64,000 nt of DNA from Cesiribacter sp964504565 (lineage in GTDB: Bacteria; Bacteroidota; Bacteroidia; Cytophagales; Cyclobacteriaceae). Shown piece after piece: positions 8,674 through 17,169 of this stretch (positions are counted from its first letter, which is position 1; every line of letters starts with the position of its first letter). Where the stretch lies: contig CAZDEY010000007.1 in NCBI GenBank assembly GCA_964504565.1, positions 189,674 to 253,673 of the forward strand. Reading direction: 5' to 3'. The translations under genes and the position numbers were made by a program. The notes beneath the pieces were generated by a model. It saw nothing but the letters and a program-made list of their open reading frames with translations, ran no database searches and was not told where the DNA came from.

Positions 8674-10051
8674 GAATATAGCCCTGAGCCTGCTGGGCCT
8701 GTTGATAGCCGTAGCGAATATTGCCAGCGCCCAAGATTTTAAATTACCGAAGTACGAAAAAGTAAAGCTGCCCAACGGCCTTACGCTCTACCTGATGGAG
8801 CAGCACGAAGTTCCGCTGATTAGTACCAGCATGGTATTTCCGGCCGGTACTATTTACGAGCCTGCGGGCAAGGCCGGACTGGCCGGCGTAACTGCCGATG
8901 CGCTGATGTTTGGTGCCGGCAACCGTAGCAAGCAGCAAATTGAGGAGGAACTGGACTTTGTAGGCGCTAACCTAAACACCTGGGCCAATAAGGAAACCGG
9001 CAACATTTACGCCAGCTTCGCTAAAAAAGATACCGATTTGGTATTGGGTATTATTAAAGATATGCTGGTGAAGCCCCAGTTTAATGCTGAAGAGTGGCAG
9101 AAGCTGCAAACCCGCCGCAGTGCCGAGTACGACCAAATGAAGGAAAGCCCCCGCAGCGTAATCAACGATTATTACGATGCTTTTGTGTTTGCCGGGCACC
9201 CCTACGCCATGAGCAGCAGCGGCACCAAAGCCGGTCTGGAGAGCATTACTACCGACGATATTCGCCAGTTTTACCAGCAGTACAGCCCTAAGCAAGCGGC
9301 TATGGCTGTGGTTGGCGACTTCAATAGCAAAGAAATGAAGAAGCGGGTAGAGAATTTGTTTAAGGATTGGAAGCCCAAAACCAGCGCTAAGCCGGTTAAG
9401 CTGGAAGCTACCAGCCAGCCTAGCAGTTCCCGCGTTTTATTGGTAAACAAGCCCGATGCCCGCGAAACTACCTTTTACATAGGTGGCCCCGGCGTTAAGC
9501 GCTCCAACCCCGATTACGTGAGCATTCAGGTGCTGAATACTATTTTGGGCGGCCGTTTTACCAGTTGGCTCAACGACGAGTTGCGGGTGAACAGCGGTTT
9601 AACCTACGGCGCCCGCAGTAGCTTCGGCAGCTTTAAAGAGGGTGGCAAGTTTGTAATTAGCACCTTCACCAAGAACGAAAGCACCGAAGAAGCCGTAGAC
9701 CTGGCCCTAAAAACCTATGGCCGTATGCACGGGCAGGGCATTGACGAGGCTACGCTGGAGTCAGCCAAAAATTATGTGCAGGGCCAGTACCCGCCCCGCT
9801 ACGAAACCGCCGGCAGCCTGGCCAGCCTGCTCACTGATATGTACTGGTACGGCTTCGACGAGAACTTCATCAATACCTTTCAGGAGAAGGTTGGCAAGCT
9901 GGATGTGGCTGAAGCCAACCGCATAGCCAATACCTACTTCCCCAAAGAAAACCTACAATTTGTGCTAATTGGCAAAGCCGAAGATCTGCGCGAGCTAGCC
10001 AAAAAATGGGGCGAAGTAACCGAAAAAGAAATTACCGCCGACGGGTTTTAA
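8663..10051 (+). CDS. M16 family peptidase-like protein, non-catalytic subunit
   Basis: A 462-residue exported protein (signal peptide ending ASAQ) with the M16 fold. Where the catalytic partner has HFFEH this one reads VTADALMFGAG, so it cannot bind the zinc ion. The C-terminal half keeps the R/Y pair motif (LRVNSGLTYGARSSF) used for substrate binding in M16 enzymes. The start overlaps the end of the catalytic gene by 11 bases, implying coupled translation and a stoichiometric complex. A strong terminator follows at 10089. Confidence 0.92.
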   Translation: MRNKNIALSLLGLLIAVANIASAQDFKLPKYEKVKLPNGLTLYLMEQHEVPLISTSMVFPAGTIYEPAGKAGLAGVTADALMFGAGNRSKQQIEEELDFVGANLNTWANKETGNIYASFAKKDTDLVLGIIKDMLVKPQFNAEEWQKLQTRRSAEYDQMKESPRSVINDYYDAFVFAGHPYAMSSSGTKAGLESITTDDIRQFYQQYSPKQAAMAVVGDFNSKEMKKRVENLFKDWKPKTSAKPVKLEATSQPSSSRVLLVNKPDARETTFYIGGPGVKRSNPDYVSIQVLNTILGGRFTSWLNDELRVNSGLTYGARSSFGSFKEGGKFVISTFTKNESTEEAVDLALKTYGRMHGQGIDEATLESAKNYVQGQYPPRYETAGSLASLLTDMYWYGFDENFINTFQEKVGKLDVAEANRIANTYFPKENLQFVLIGKAEDLRELAKKWGEVTEKEITADGF

Positions 10052-10088
10052 TTTAATTGGCGAGTTAGTGAATTGCTGAGTTATATAG

Positions 10089-10125
10089 ACAGCCGGTTCC
10101 AGTTTTTTGGGGCCGGCTGTTTTTG
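10089..10125 (+). terminator. Rho-independent terminator of the M16 operon
   Basis: Perfect 8-bp stem ACAGCCGG/CCGGCTGT with a 16-base loop, followed by a T run. Confidence 0.85.
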
Positions 10126-10129
10126 GTTA

Positions 10130-10320
10130 ACCGGGCCAACACACCCCGGCATTGCTTCGCTCGCCACCCCTCTCAAGAGGGGAATCCAGAACTGTAACCG
10201 TCAGGAGTCAGGCTAAAGCCTAAAAAAGTAATGGATCGATTAAGCGGATCATTTTTTTCTCAGGTAGGTAATAGTAAGCAATTCCCCTCTTGAGAGGGGC
10301 TAGGGGTGTGTTGGCCCGGT
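10130..10320. repeat. 191-bp inverted-repeat element
   Basis: The outer arms ACCGGGCCAACACACCCC (10130-10147) and its exact complement (10303-10320) enclose inner arms of 19 bases (10167-10185 and 10281-10299), also exact complements. Each inner arm is itself close to a palindrome (CCCCTCTCAAGAGGGG). The core of about 95 bases has no gene. The structure looks like a non-autonomous repeat of MITE or compound-REP type. Confidence 0.75.
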
Positions 10321-10362
10321 GATTAAAAGTAGTAAAATTTTTTAGTCAAAACCGATCATTAC

Positions 10363-10416
10363 CTCAACCCATCAACTCACTAACCCACTAACCCACCAAC
10401 TAACTAACCCACTACC
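10363..10416. repeat. Degenerate tandem array, period 8
   Basis: Consecutive octamers of the types TCAACTCA, CTAACCCA and CTACCTCA repeat about seven times. A shorter array of the same period (CGAGTTAG/TGAATTGC type) is at 10059-10085, just after the M16 operon. Apart from these repeats and the element at 10130-10320 the 530-base gap before the next gene shows no coding signal. Confidence 0.7.
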
Positions 10417-10534
10417 TCAGTCTTCCCGCTATTCGCAGCAAAGCCTCTGGCGAGGGTTCTTGGCCTCTAAACCTTTTGTAAAGTTCCATAGGGTGATCGC
10501 TGCCACTGGTGCTAGTATATTTTATTTTACCTTC

Positions 10535-10567
10535 AAACCTATAAGGTTTTTAAAACCTTATAGGTTT
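10535..10567. repeat. 33-base perfect palindrome upstream of the metal-receptor gene
   Basis: Arms of 16 bases (AAACCTATAAGGTTTT and its complement) flank a single central T. It ends 15 bases before the chosen ATG at 10583. It could be a dispersed REP-type repeat or a dyad operator or hairpin; position alone cannot tell. Confidence 0.7.
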
Positions 10568-10582
10568 ATTACTTTAGAACTT

Positions 10583-11356
10583 ATGGTAACCTATACTGAC
10601 CAAATAAATCGGCGAGTAAACATTTCTGAAAACCCTCAGCGCATAGTATCCTTAGTGCCCAGCCAAACTGAATTGTTGGCAGGTTTAGGGTTGAATAACA
10701 GGGTAGTAGGTATTACCAAATTTTGCGTGCATCCTGCGGAGTGGTTGAAGCAGAAGAAAGTTGTAGGCGGTACCAAGCAAATTCACTATGACCGAATAGT
10801 TGAGTTAGAACCGGACTTGATTTTGGCAAATAAGGAAGAAAACACCCAGGAGATAGTAGAAACGCTGGCTAAGGATTTCCCGGTTTGGGTTAGCGATATA
10901 TTCAACCTGAATGATGCCCTGGATATGATTGGGAAGGTAGGAGCTATCACCCAAACTCAGACCAAAGCCGAGGAGTTTACAGATAATATCAGGAGTAGTT
11001 TTAACCAGCTTCAGCAAACCATTGAAAAAACCGCCCTGTACCTTATCTGGCGCAAACCCTATATGGCGGCGGGTGTCAATACATTCGTAAATGATATGCT
11101 TAGGCGCTGCGGATTCGCCAATGTACTTCCGCCTCACAGCCGTTATCCGGAGCTTTCAGTTGAAGATATAGAGTCGCTGCAACCCAAAGTAGTACTGCTT
11201 TCCAGCGAGCCGTACCCCTTCAAAGAAAAGCATATAGCCGAGTTGCAGCAGCTTTTGCCTAAGGCAGAAATCAGGTTGGTTGATGGCGAGATGTTTAGCT
11301 GGTACGGCAGCCGCCTGCAGTATGCGCCGGCCTACTTTAAATCGCTGATGTACTAA
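10583..11356 (+). CDS. BtuF-like helical-backbone metal receptor (substrate-binding protein)
   Basis: A 257-residue protein of the BtuF/periplasmic-binding-protein fold: PQRIVSLVPSQTELLAGLGL near the N-terminus, then VVGITKFCVHPAEWL, the central DLILANKEENTQEIVETL helix, and a C-terminal lobe with VEDIESLQPKVVLLSSEPYPF. The family binds cobalamin, haem or siderophore-metal complexes. I chose ATG 10583 because an upstream TTG extension would read through a 33-base palindrome. With this start no signal peptide is present, so it is either cytosolic or exported by another route. No transporter genes are adjacent. Its 3' end overlaps the convergent aroA end by 20 bases. Confidence 0.85.
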   Translation: MVTYTDQINRRVNISENPQRIVSLVPSQTELLAGLGLNNRVVGITKFCVHPAEWLKQKKVVGGTKQIHYDRIVELEPDLILANKEENTQEIVETLAKDFPVWVSDIFNLNDALDMIGKVGAITQTQTKAEEFTDNIRSSFNQLQQTIEKTALYLIWRKPYMAAGVNTFVNDMLRRCGFANVLPPHSRYPELSVEDIESLQPKVVLLSSEPYPFKEKHIAELQQLLPKAEIRLVDGEMFSWYGSRLQYAPAYFKSLMY

Positions 11357-12563
11357 TCCCTATTTTTCTGATATCCTCCCAAAAATGAGGGTACGATTTC
11401 TCCACTACTGAAGGTTCTTCTATTTCAACATTCATTTTAGTGGCCAGGGGAGCAAAGGCCATTGCCATACGGTGATCGTCGTAGGTTTTGATAGCTGCCT
11501 CAGTCGGTAGCTTATCTGAAGGGGTTAGCAACCACGTATTACTGCCTTCTTCAACTAACATGGCTCCAATTTTGGCTAGTTCGTTCTGTAGGGCAGCAAT
11601 CCGGTCGGTTTCCTTAATGCGTAAACTATGCAGCCCGGTAAATTTGCCCGTAACCCCCAGCACCGCGCAGCATACCGCTACGGTTTGGGCCAAATCGGGG
11701 CAGTGGGTAAAATCTTGTTCTAGCGTACTTACTACGCTATTGGTTTTACAAAGAATTATCCCATTCTCCGCCCATTCGGTTTTTACGCCCAGCTTTTCCA
11801 TAATTGAAACGATGGCACTATCGCCCTGCAGGGAATTTTTCTTCAAATACGGAAGGCTGATTTGCGCTTGCCGGGCCAAGGCTACGGTGCTAAACCAGTA
11901 ACTAGCCGCCGACCAATCGCTTTCAATAAAGTAGGTATTGGCTATCGTATACCCGGTAGGCTTCACGGTTATCAGGTCTTCGTGCCAGTGGTATACCGCG
12001 CCAAACATTGTCATAAGTTCCAGCGTCATTTTTATATACGGGCGGCTACTGATGTTCCCTTCTAATTTTAAATGAAGGCCCTGGGGCAAAGCCGGTGCTA
12101 CTAATAAAAGGGCTGAGATATACTGGCTGCTGATAGTACTGGGTATACTAATTTTATGGGTACGTTGCTTAAAACCGTCCTCAATAAGCAGCGGCGGAAA
12201 ACCCTCTTTATTTTCGTAGGTAATATTGGCTCCTAACTCGCGCAGGGCATCAACCAGTACGCCAATTGGTCGCTCTTGCATACGGGCGGTGCCGGTCAAC
12301 TTGGTTGGGCGGTTAATTACGGCACAGTAAGCAGTTAAAAAGCGCATGGTAGTACCGGCGTCCAGCACGTTTAGTTCGTAAGCCGCAGAAGCCAGCAGGC
12401 GCTGCATGGTTTGGGTATCGCGGGCGGTAGAAATATTGAGTAATTCGGGTTTAACCGTGCTTATTGCCTGGATAATGAGAGCCCGGTTGCTTTCGCTTTT
12501 GGAAGCAGGCAATTGCAAGGTGCCTGCAGGAAGGTTGGGGGTATGGCGCAGTATAACTTTCAC
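11337..12563 (-). CDS. aroA: 3-phosphoshikimate 1-carboxyvinyltransferase (EPSP synthase)
   Basis: Sixth step of the shikimate pathway: transfers enolpyruvyl from PEP to shikimate-3-phosphate. The 408-residue protein shows the family motifs in order: SKSESNRALII (substrate-binding Lys), LDAGTTMRFLTAYCA, RPIGVLVDALRELGA, SSQYISALLL, CPDLAQTVAV, LRIKETDRIAAL and YDDHRMAMAFA. It is slightly shorter than the usual ~430, as common in Bacteroidota. Start is GTG at 12563. aroB and the DAHP synthase/chorismate mutase lie just upstream on the same strand, interrupted only by the YtxH gene in the opposite direction. Confidence 0.97.
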   Translation of the reverse strand: MKVILRHTPNLPAGTLQLPASKSESNRALIIQAISTVKPELLNISTARDTQTMQRLLASAAYELNVLDAGTTMRFLTAYCAVINRPTKLTGTARMQERPIGVLVDALRELGANITYENKEGFPPLLIEDGFKQRTHKISIPSTISSQYISALLLVAPALPQGLHLKLEGNISSRPYIKMTLELMTMFGAVYHWHEDLITVKPTGYTIANTYFIESDWSAASYWFSTVALARQAQISLPYLKKNSLQGDSAIVSIMEKLGVKTEWAENGIILCKTNSVVSTLEQDFTHCPDLAQTVAVCCAVLGVTGKFTGLHSLRIKETDRIAALQNELAKIGAMLVEEGSNTWLLTPSDKLPTEAAIKTYDDHRMAMAFAPLATKMNVEIEEPSVVEKSYPHFWEDIRKIGISTSAI

Positions 12564-12693
12564 CTTTCAAAGGTAGTACAATAGCACCTAAATAAACATT
12601 TTCTTGCTTATTGCGTAAAGTATGTGTTGATTACCGTTACTTATTGAGAGTAGTTAACCCTCTAAATTTTTACCCAATATAATCTCTCCAACT

Positions 12694-12948
12694 ATGGATA
12701 ATTCCGGAAAGACATTCTTTGCATTTTTAGCCGGCGCTGCAGCCGGAGCAGTTTTAGGTTTAATTTTAGCGCCCGAGAAAGGCGACATCACCCGCGATAA
12801 AATTAGCCGCCAGGCCGATCAGCTTCTGGGCGACTTAGAAGAGCAGTGGGCCGAAGGTTCGGCTAAACTACGCGCCATGGCTAATAACGTATTAGATGAG
12901 GCTGAGCGTATGGCTGAACGCGCCAACGGTCATCATAACGAAGCTTAA
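12694..12948 (+). CDS. YtxH domain protein
   Basis: An 84-residue protein with one N-terminal Gly/Ala-rich membrane helix (FFAFLAGAAAGAVLGLILAP) followed by EKG and an amphipathic helical tail of heptad character, which is the YtxH family layout. Such proteins are small, membrane-anchored and often stress-related; a specific role is not known. It lies between aroA and aroB on the opposite strand and ends in its own terminator. Confidence 0.85.
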   Translation: MDNSGKTFFAFLAGAAAGAVLGLILAPEKGDITRDKISRQADQLLGDLEEQWAEGSAKLRAMANNVLDEAERMAERANGHHNEA

Positions 12949-12967
12949 AAGCTTTGAATCTTATTAG

Positions 12968-12996
12968 AGCCGGTTCTTTTTAGGGCCGGCTTTTTT
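12968..12996 (+). terminator. Terminator of the YtxH gene, overlapping the aroB stop
   Basis: Stem AGCCGG/CCGGCT followed by a six-T run. The aroB stop codon from the other strand (12980-12982) lies in the loop. Confidence 0.8.
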
Positions 12997-14017
12997 GTTG
13001 GTACCAACGTAGTGCCTCTTGGGCTTCGCTGGCGCTTACTTCCAAGTTGTACTCGCACTTGCCAATTTGGGAAAGAAGACTGAAGAGTAAGTTACCCCCC
13101 TCGTTTTTCTTATCTTGCTTTAATAGTTCCAGGCTGTTGGTTGCTACTGCATCGCTAAGGTCAACTGCTGGCCAGACTGAGCTGATGTAACCGTCAATCT
13201 GGCTTAGTTCACCTTGGTTAAGCAGGCCCTTTTGGTACGAAAGGTAGGCTTCGGCCAGCATACCAATGGCAATAGCCTCTCCGTGCAATAAGTGATTTTC
13301 GGTATTTAGGCAGGTGCTTTCAATAGCGTGGCCAAGAGTATGGCCAAAGTTTAGAATTTTTCTCAGGCCCTTTTCGGTAGGGTCTTGCCGTACTACCTCG
13401 CTTTTAATTTCAATACTTCGCTTTATAATGGGCTGCCAGTCCAGGCGCTGCCAATCGGATGTTCGGATATCATTCCAGTAATTAGAATCGGCAATTAAGG
13501 CGTGCTTAACCACCTCGGCGTAGCCGGAACGTAGCTCGGCCGGGGGTAGAGTTTTCAGAAACTGACTGTCGATCAGCACCGCTTCGGGCTCAGCAAATAA
13601 GCCGATATGGTTTTTAAGGCTGCCGAAGTCTACGCCGGTTTTGTTGCCTACGCTGGCATCTACCTGGGCCAGCAGGGTGGTAGGAATATTAATAAACCGG
13701 ATGCCCCGTTTGTAGGTAGCCGCGCAGAAGCCGCCCATATCGGTGATTACCCCGCCGCCTAAGTTTAATAGTACCGCTTTACGATCAGCGCTGGCATTAG
13801 TAAGCTGCTGCCATATATGCTGACAGGTATCTAGATTTTTGTGCTGCTCGCCGGCCGTTATATGTATAATAGTATGTTCCGGAAGGGAAGTCTCAACTAC
13901 CGGATAGCAATGAATATAGGTGTTTTCATCAACCAAGACAAAGACCTTAGAAGCTTGCGTAGCCCCAATAATTTCCGGTAAAATTTGCTTAATAGGTTGT
14001 TGGTAGATTTTGTTCAT
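12980..14017 (-). CDS. aroB: 3-dehydroquinate synthase
   Basis: Second shikimate step: cyclises DAHP to 3-dehydroquinate using NAD and a divalent metal. The 345-residue protein has GEQHK, the NAD-binding GGGVITDMGGFCAATYKRG, IPTTLLAQVDASVGGK-type (here VGNKTGVDF), then GYAEVVKHALI, and metal ligands in FGHTLGHAIE and LHGEAIAIGM. Its 3' end interleaves with the convergent YtxH terminator. A tandem array of AATTACG separates its start from the next gene upstream, the DAHP synthase, on the same strand. Confidence 0.97.
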   Translation of the reverse strand: MNKIYQQPIKQILPEIIGATQASKVFVLVDENTYIHCYPVVETSLPEHTIIHITAGEQHKNLDTCQHIWQQLTNASADRKAVLLNLGGGVITDMGGFCAATYKRGIRFINIPTTLLAQVDASVGNKTGVDFGSLKNHIGLFAEPEAVLIDSQFLKTLPPAELRSGYAEVVKHALIADSNYWNDIRTSDWQRLDWQPIIKRSIEIKSEVVRQDPTEKGLRKILNFGHTLGHAIESTCLNTENHLLHGEAIAIGMLAEAYLSYQKGLLNQGELSQIDGYISSVWPAVDLSDAVATNSLELLKQDKKNEGGNLLFSLLSQIGKCEYNLEVSASEAQEALRWYQQKSRP

Positions 14018-14022
14018 TATTT

Positions 14023-14063
14023 AATTACGAATTACGAATTACGAATTACGAATTACGAATTAC
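14023..14063. repeat. Perfect heptamer tandem array (AATTACG)
   Basis: Five full copies and one partial copy of AATTACG, just upstream of aroB. It continues to about 14120 as a degenerate period-7 array (ACCAAGC, ACCAAGT, GTCAAGC, ATTAAGC units). Confidence 0.9.
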
Positions 14064-14135
14064 AATTTGCCTTACCAAGCACCAAGTACGGGACCGCCTA
14101 GGTCAAGCATTAAGCACTATCAACTCATAACCAAA

Positions 14136-15203
14136 CTATCCTTCCCTTTTAATTCTATTCTGCCGCTTAATTGATTCTTCGTGTATAAACTGGTATAGCT
14201 TTTTTACAAAAGACTTCTTCAGGCCTAATTGCTTGCCTAATTCGGGCCGCGTCCTAAATATATATTCCCAGCGTTCCAGATCCAGAATGGTTAGGTTGTT
14301 GGCTTTTTTGTATTCACCAATTTTATCAACTAAGCGCATGCGGCGGTTTAGGGCTTCCAGAATTTCCTGATCGGCTTGGTCTATCAGTTCGCGGTAGTTA
14401 GCTAGTGCGTCAATCTCGTGGCTGTGCAGGGTAGTGGATTCCGGGTAGCGCAGGTTTCTTAGAATTTCAGCCAGACTTTCCGGCGTAACCTGCTGTTTAG
14501 CATCGCTCCAGGCTTCATCGGGGCGGGGGTGGGTTTCTATCATCAGGCCGTCGTAGTCCAAATCTAAGGCCTTTTGGCTAATATCGAAAATTATATTTCG
14601 GTCACCGGCAATGTGGCTGGGGTCACACAGTAAGGGCAAGTCTGGGCGTTCGCGCTTAAGCTCTATGGGTAGTTGCCAGTCGGGTTGGTTGCGGTAGCGG
14701 CTTTCACCAAACGAGCTAAACCCCCGATGAATAGCCCCAATTTTCGAAATTCCCTGCTTTTCTAACCTTTCCAAGGCCCCTAACCATAGTGCTAAATCGG
14801 GGTTAATAGGGTTTTTAACCAATACCGGCTGCTGGGTACCAGCTAAAGCCTCGGCAATTTCCTGAACGTTAAAGGGATTCACGGTAGAACGAGCGCCTAT
14901 CCAAACTACCTCAACTTGGTGCCGTAGGGCTAATTCCACGTGCTGCGGGTGGCCTACTTCAATGGCAAATTTTATATGTGGATGCTCCTCCCGTATCCGG
15001 TCCATCCACTGCAGAGCCTCAGCGCCAATACCCTCAAAGGAGCCGGGCCGGGTCCGGGGTTTCCATACGCCCGCCCGTACTAAGGGTATGCTGAGTTTAG
15101 TAACGGCTAAGGCAGTTTCTTTAAGTTGCTCGTAGGTTTCGGCACTGCAGGGCCCGGCAATAAGCAGTGGCAATTCCCCATATTCCGCTAACCAGTTCTT
15201 CAT
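14136..15203 (-). CDS. Bifunctional DAHP synthase / chorismate mutase (type II)
   Basis: The N-terminal ~260 residues form a KDOPS-type DAHP synthase (LLIAGPCSAET, VRAGVWKPRTRPGSFEG, WIGARSTVNPF, VLVKNPINPD, LLCDPSHIAGDR), the first committed step of aromatic synthesis. The C-terminal ~90 residues form an AroQ chorismate mutase helix bundle (YRELIDQADQEILEALNRR, LVDKIGEYKK). The fusion is common in Bacteroidota and usually couples feedback control by prephenate or chorismate to DAHP synthesis. I use ATG at 15203; a TTG three codons upstream (15212) is an alternative. Confidence 0.95.
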   Translation of the reverse strand: MKNWLAEYGELPLLIAGPCSAETYEQLKETALAVTKLSIPLVRAGVWKPRTRPGSFEGIGAEALQWMDRIREEHPHIKFAIEVGHPQHVELALRHQVEVVWIGARSTVNPFNVQEIAEALAGTQQPVLVKNPINPDLALWLGALERLEKQGISKIGAIHRGFSSFGESRYRNQPDWQLPIELKRERPDLPLLCDPSHIAGDRNIIFDISQKALDLDYDGLMIETHPRPDEAWSDAKQQVTPESLAEILRNLRYPESTTLHSHEIDALANYRELIDQADQEILEALNRRMRLVDKIGEYKKANNLTILDLERWEYIFRTRPELGKQLGLKKSFVKKLYQFIHEESIKRQNRIKREG

Positions 15204-15222
15204 TGGGTTCAAAGATACAGTT

Positions 15223-15318
15223 TTGGTGCTTGGTGCCTAGTGCCTAGTGCCTGGTTTTTCAGTTTCCGTAATTCTTTCTGCTCAAATCTAACTTCTAACT
15301 TCTAACTTCTAACCTCTA
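15223..15318. repeat. Two degenerate period-7 arrays upstream of gcvT
   Basis: First array 15223-15255: TTGGTGC, TTGGTGC, CTAGTGC, CTAGTGC, CTGG. Second array ~15286-15318: CTTCTAA type repeated about four times. They occupy the divergent gap between the DAHP synthase and gcvT. Confidence 0.8.
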
Positions 15319-15324
15319 AATCGT

Positions 15325-15332
15325 TACCTTTG
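15325..15332 (+). promoter_or_regulatory. Bacteroidota-type -7 promoter element of gcvT
   Basis: TACCTTTG lies 29 bases before the gcvT ATG and directly after the second heptamer array, so the repeats occupy the expected -33 region. Confidence 0.55.
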
Positions 15333-15361
15333 CCTCCCAAACTATCCGACCTAAAAATACT

Positions 15362-16453
15362 ATGGAGCTGAAACGTACGGCCTTATACGATAAGCATGTT
15401 GAATTAGGAGCTAAAATGGTTCCCTTTGCCGGTTACGATATGCCGGTGCGCTATACTTCCGATATTGAAGAGCACAATGCGGTGCGCCAGGGCGTAGGCG
15501 TATTTGATGTATCGCACATGGGCGAGTTTATGGTAGAAGGGCCGGAAGCCGAACTTTTGCTACAAATGGTTACCACTAACGATGTAAGCAAACTTAAGGA
15601 CGGCCAGGCGCAGTATAGCTGCATGACCAACCTGGAAGGCGGCATTATTGACGACCTGATAATTTATCGCTTTGGGCCGGAAAAGTTTATGGCAGTAGTA
15701 AACGCCAGCAATATTGAAAAAGACTGGAACTGGATTAATAGATTTGCCAAGGGCAATGTAAAGCTGACCAACGTAAGCGATGAGATGTCGCTGTTTGCAG
15801 TGCAGGGGCCTAAGGCAACGGAAGCTTTGCAATCGCTTACGCCTACCGACTTAAACTCGGTAGCATTTTACCACTTTGTAGAAGGAGAATTTGCCGGCGT
15901 TCCTAACGTAATTATATCGGGTACGGGCTATACCGGTTCGGGTGGCTTTGAACTATATGTGCCTAACGAGCATGCCGCTCAGGTTTGGGATAAGATATTT
16001 GAGGCCGGAAAAGAGTATAACATTCAGCCAATTGGCCTGGGTGCGCGCGATACCCTACGGCTAGAAATGGGCTATTGCCTGTACGGAAACGACATTGACG
16101 ACACTACCTCGCCCTTAGAAGCTCGCCTGGGCTGGATCACCAAGTTTACTAAAGAATTCAACAATTCTGATAACCTTAAAAAGCAGAAGGAAGCCGGGAT
16201 TAACCGCCAGCTTTCGGCCTTTAAACTTGTTGATAGGGGCATTCCGCGTAAGGGTTACGAGTTGGTGGATGCCGAAGGCAACAATATTGGTATAGTAACC
16301 AGCGGAACGCAATCGCCTAGCTTGGGCTACGGCATAGGCATGGGCTATATACAAAAAGAATTTACCACGCCCGGTACCGAAATCTTCGTAAGCGTGCGCA
16401 ACCGCCAACTTAAAGCCGAAGTAGTAAAACTACCCTTTTACCAAGTTAACTAA
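15362..16453 (+). CDS. gcvT: Aminomethyltransferase, T protein of the glycine cleavage system
   Basis: The T protein moves the methylene group from the aminomethyl-lipoyl H protein to tetrahydrofolate. The 363-residue protein has the family's N-terminal KRTALYDKHVELGAKMVPFAGYDMPVRY, the folate-site DVSHMGEF, YTGSGGFELYV, LGARDTLRLEMGYCLYGNDI and a C-terminal barrel with GTQSPSLGYGIGMGYI. Glycine cleavage partner genes are not in the window. The next gene overlaps its stop by one base. Confidence 0.97.
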   Translation: MELKRTALYDKHVELGAKMVPFAGYDMPVRYTSDIEEHNAVRQGVGVFDVSHMGEFMVEGPEAELLLQMVTTNDVSKLKDGQAQYSCMTNLEGGIIDDLIIYRFGPEKFMAVVNASNIEKDWNWINRFAKGNVKLTNVSDEMSLFAVQGPKATEALQSLTPTDLNSVAFYHFVEGEFAGVPNVIISGTGYTGSGGFELYVPNEHAAQVWDKIFEAGKEYNIQPIGLGARDTLRLEMGYCLYGNDIDDTTSPLEARLGWITKFTKEFNNSDNLKKQKEAGINRQLSAFKLVDRGIPRKGYELVDAEGNNIGIVTSGTQSPSLGYGIGMGYIQKEFTTPGTEIFVSVRNRQLKAEVVKLPFYQVN

Positions 16454-17169
16454 TGGAACGCTCAATTGATGTATGCGTAAGCCCGGAGCTGCTAAACCTG
16501 TACGATTTGCGCGGCAAGTTAGTGGTGGTGGTTGATATTTTGCGGGCCACTAGTTGTATGGTTACCGCTTTGGCCGAAGGTGTAACGCAAATTCATCCGG
16601 TGGCTACGCTTGATGAATGCCGAAGTTTAGGCGGAAGAGGTTACTTAACCGCCGCCGAGCGCGGGGGCGAGCAGGTAGAAGGTTTTGACTTGGGTAACTC
16701 GCCCCGGGCCTATCTGCAAAATGCTTATGCCGGAAAGAAAGTTGCGGTAACCACTACTAACGGCACTTTAGCCATAACCAAATCGGCTCCTTATGCCGAA
16801 AAAGTACTAATTGGAGCCTTTCTTAATATTTCGTCCCTGGCTGACTACTTACAAAAGCAACCTAACGACGTGCTGGTATTATGTGCCGGCTGGAAGGGTA
16901 AAGTAAATATGGAAGACACTCTGTTTGCCGGGGCTTTGGTTGACCGCCTTGCCGATACGCATAACCTGGCTTGCGATGCCCCGCTAGCTAGTCAGACACT
17001 ATATAACTGTGTTAAGAATGATCTTTTTGGGTATTTGCTGAAATCTTCGCATGCTCAAAGGCTAAAAAACTTTGGAGTTGAAGAAGATATTAAATTCGCT
17101 ATTGAAGAAGATATGTACTCGGTTATACCGGTGCTGGAAGGCGATGAACTTGTTTCCTTACCACTTTAA
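16453..17169 (+). CDS. 2-phosphosulfolactate phosphatase-like protein (ComB family)
   Basis: A 238-residue cytosolic protein with the ComB family landmarks: VVVVDILRATSCMVTAL, AERGGEQVEGFDLGNSP, TTTNGTLAI and VLCAGWKGKVNMEDTLFAG. ComB is a Mg-dependent phosphatase in coenzyme M synthesis, but Bacteroidota do not make coenzyme M, so the substrate may differ. A role in sulfonate or sulfonolipid metabolism is conceivable but nothing here proves it. The start overlaps the gcvT stop (TAATG), so the two are translationally coupled. Confidence 0.85.
   Translation: MERSIDVCVSPELLNLYDLRGKLVVVVDILRATSCMVTALAEGVTQIHPVATLDECRSLGGRGYLTAAERGGEQVEGFDLGNSPRAYLQNAYAGKKVAVTTTNGTLAITKSAPYAEKVLIGAFLNISSLADYLQKQPNDVLVLCAGWKGKVNMEDTLFAGALVDRLADTHNLACDAPLASQTLYNCVKNDLFGYLLKSSHAQRLKNFGVEEDIKFAIEEDMYSVIPVLEGDELVSLPL

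Noticed and set aside
10460..10582. N-terminal extension of the BtuF-like gene from a TTG
   Set aside because: It reads through a 33-base palindrome and gives a peptide not resembling a signal or the family; ATG 10583 is better.
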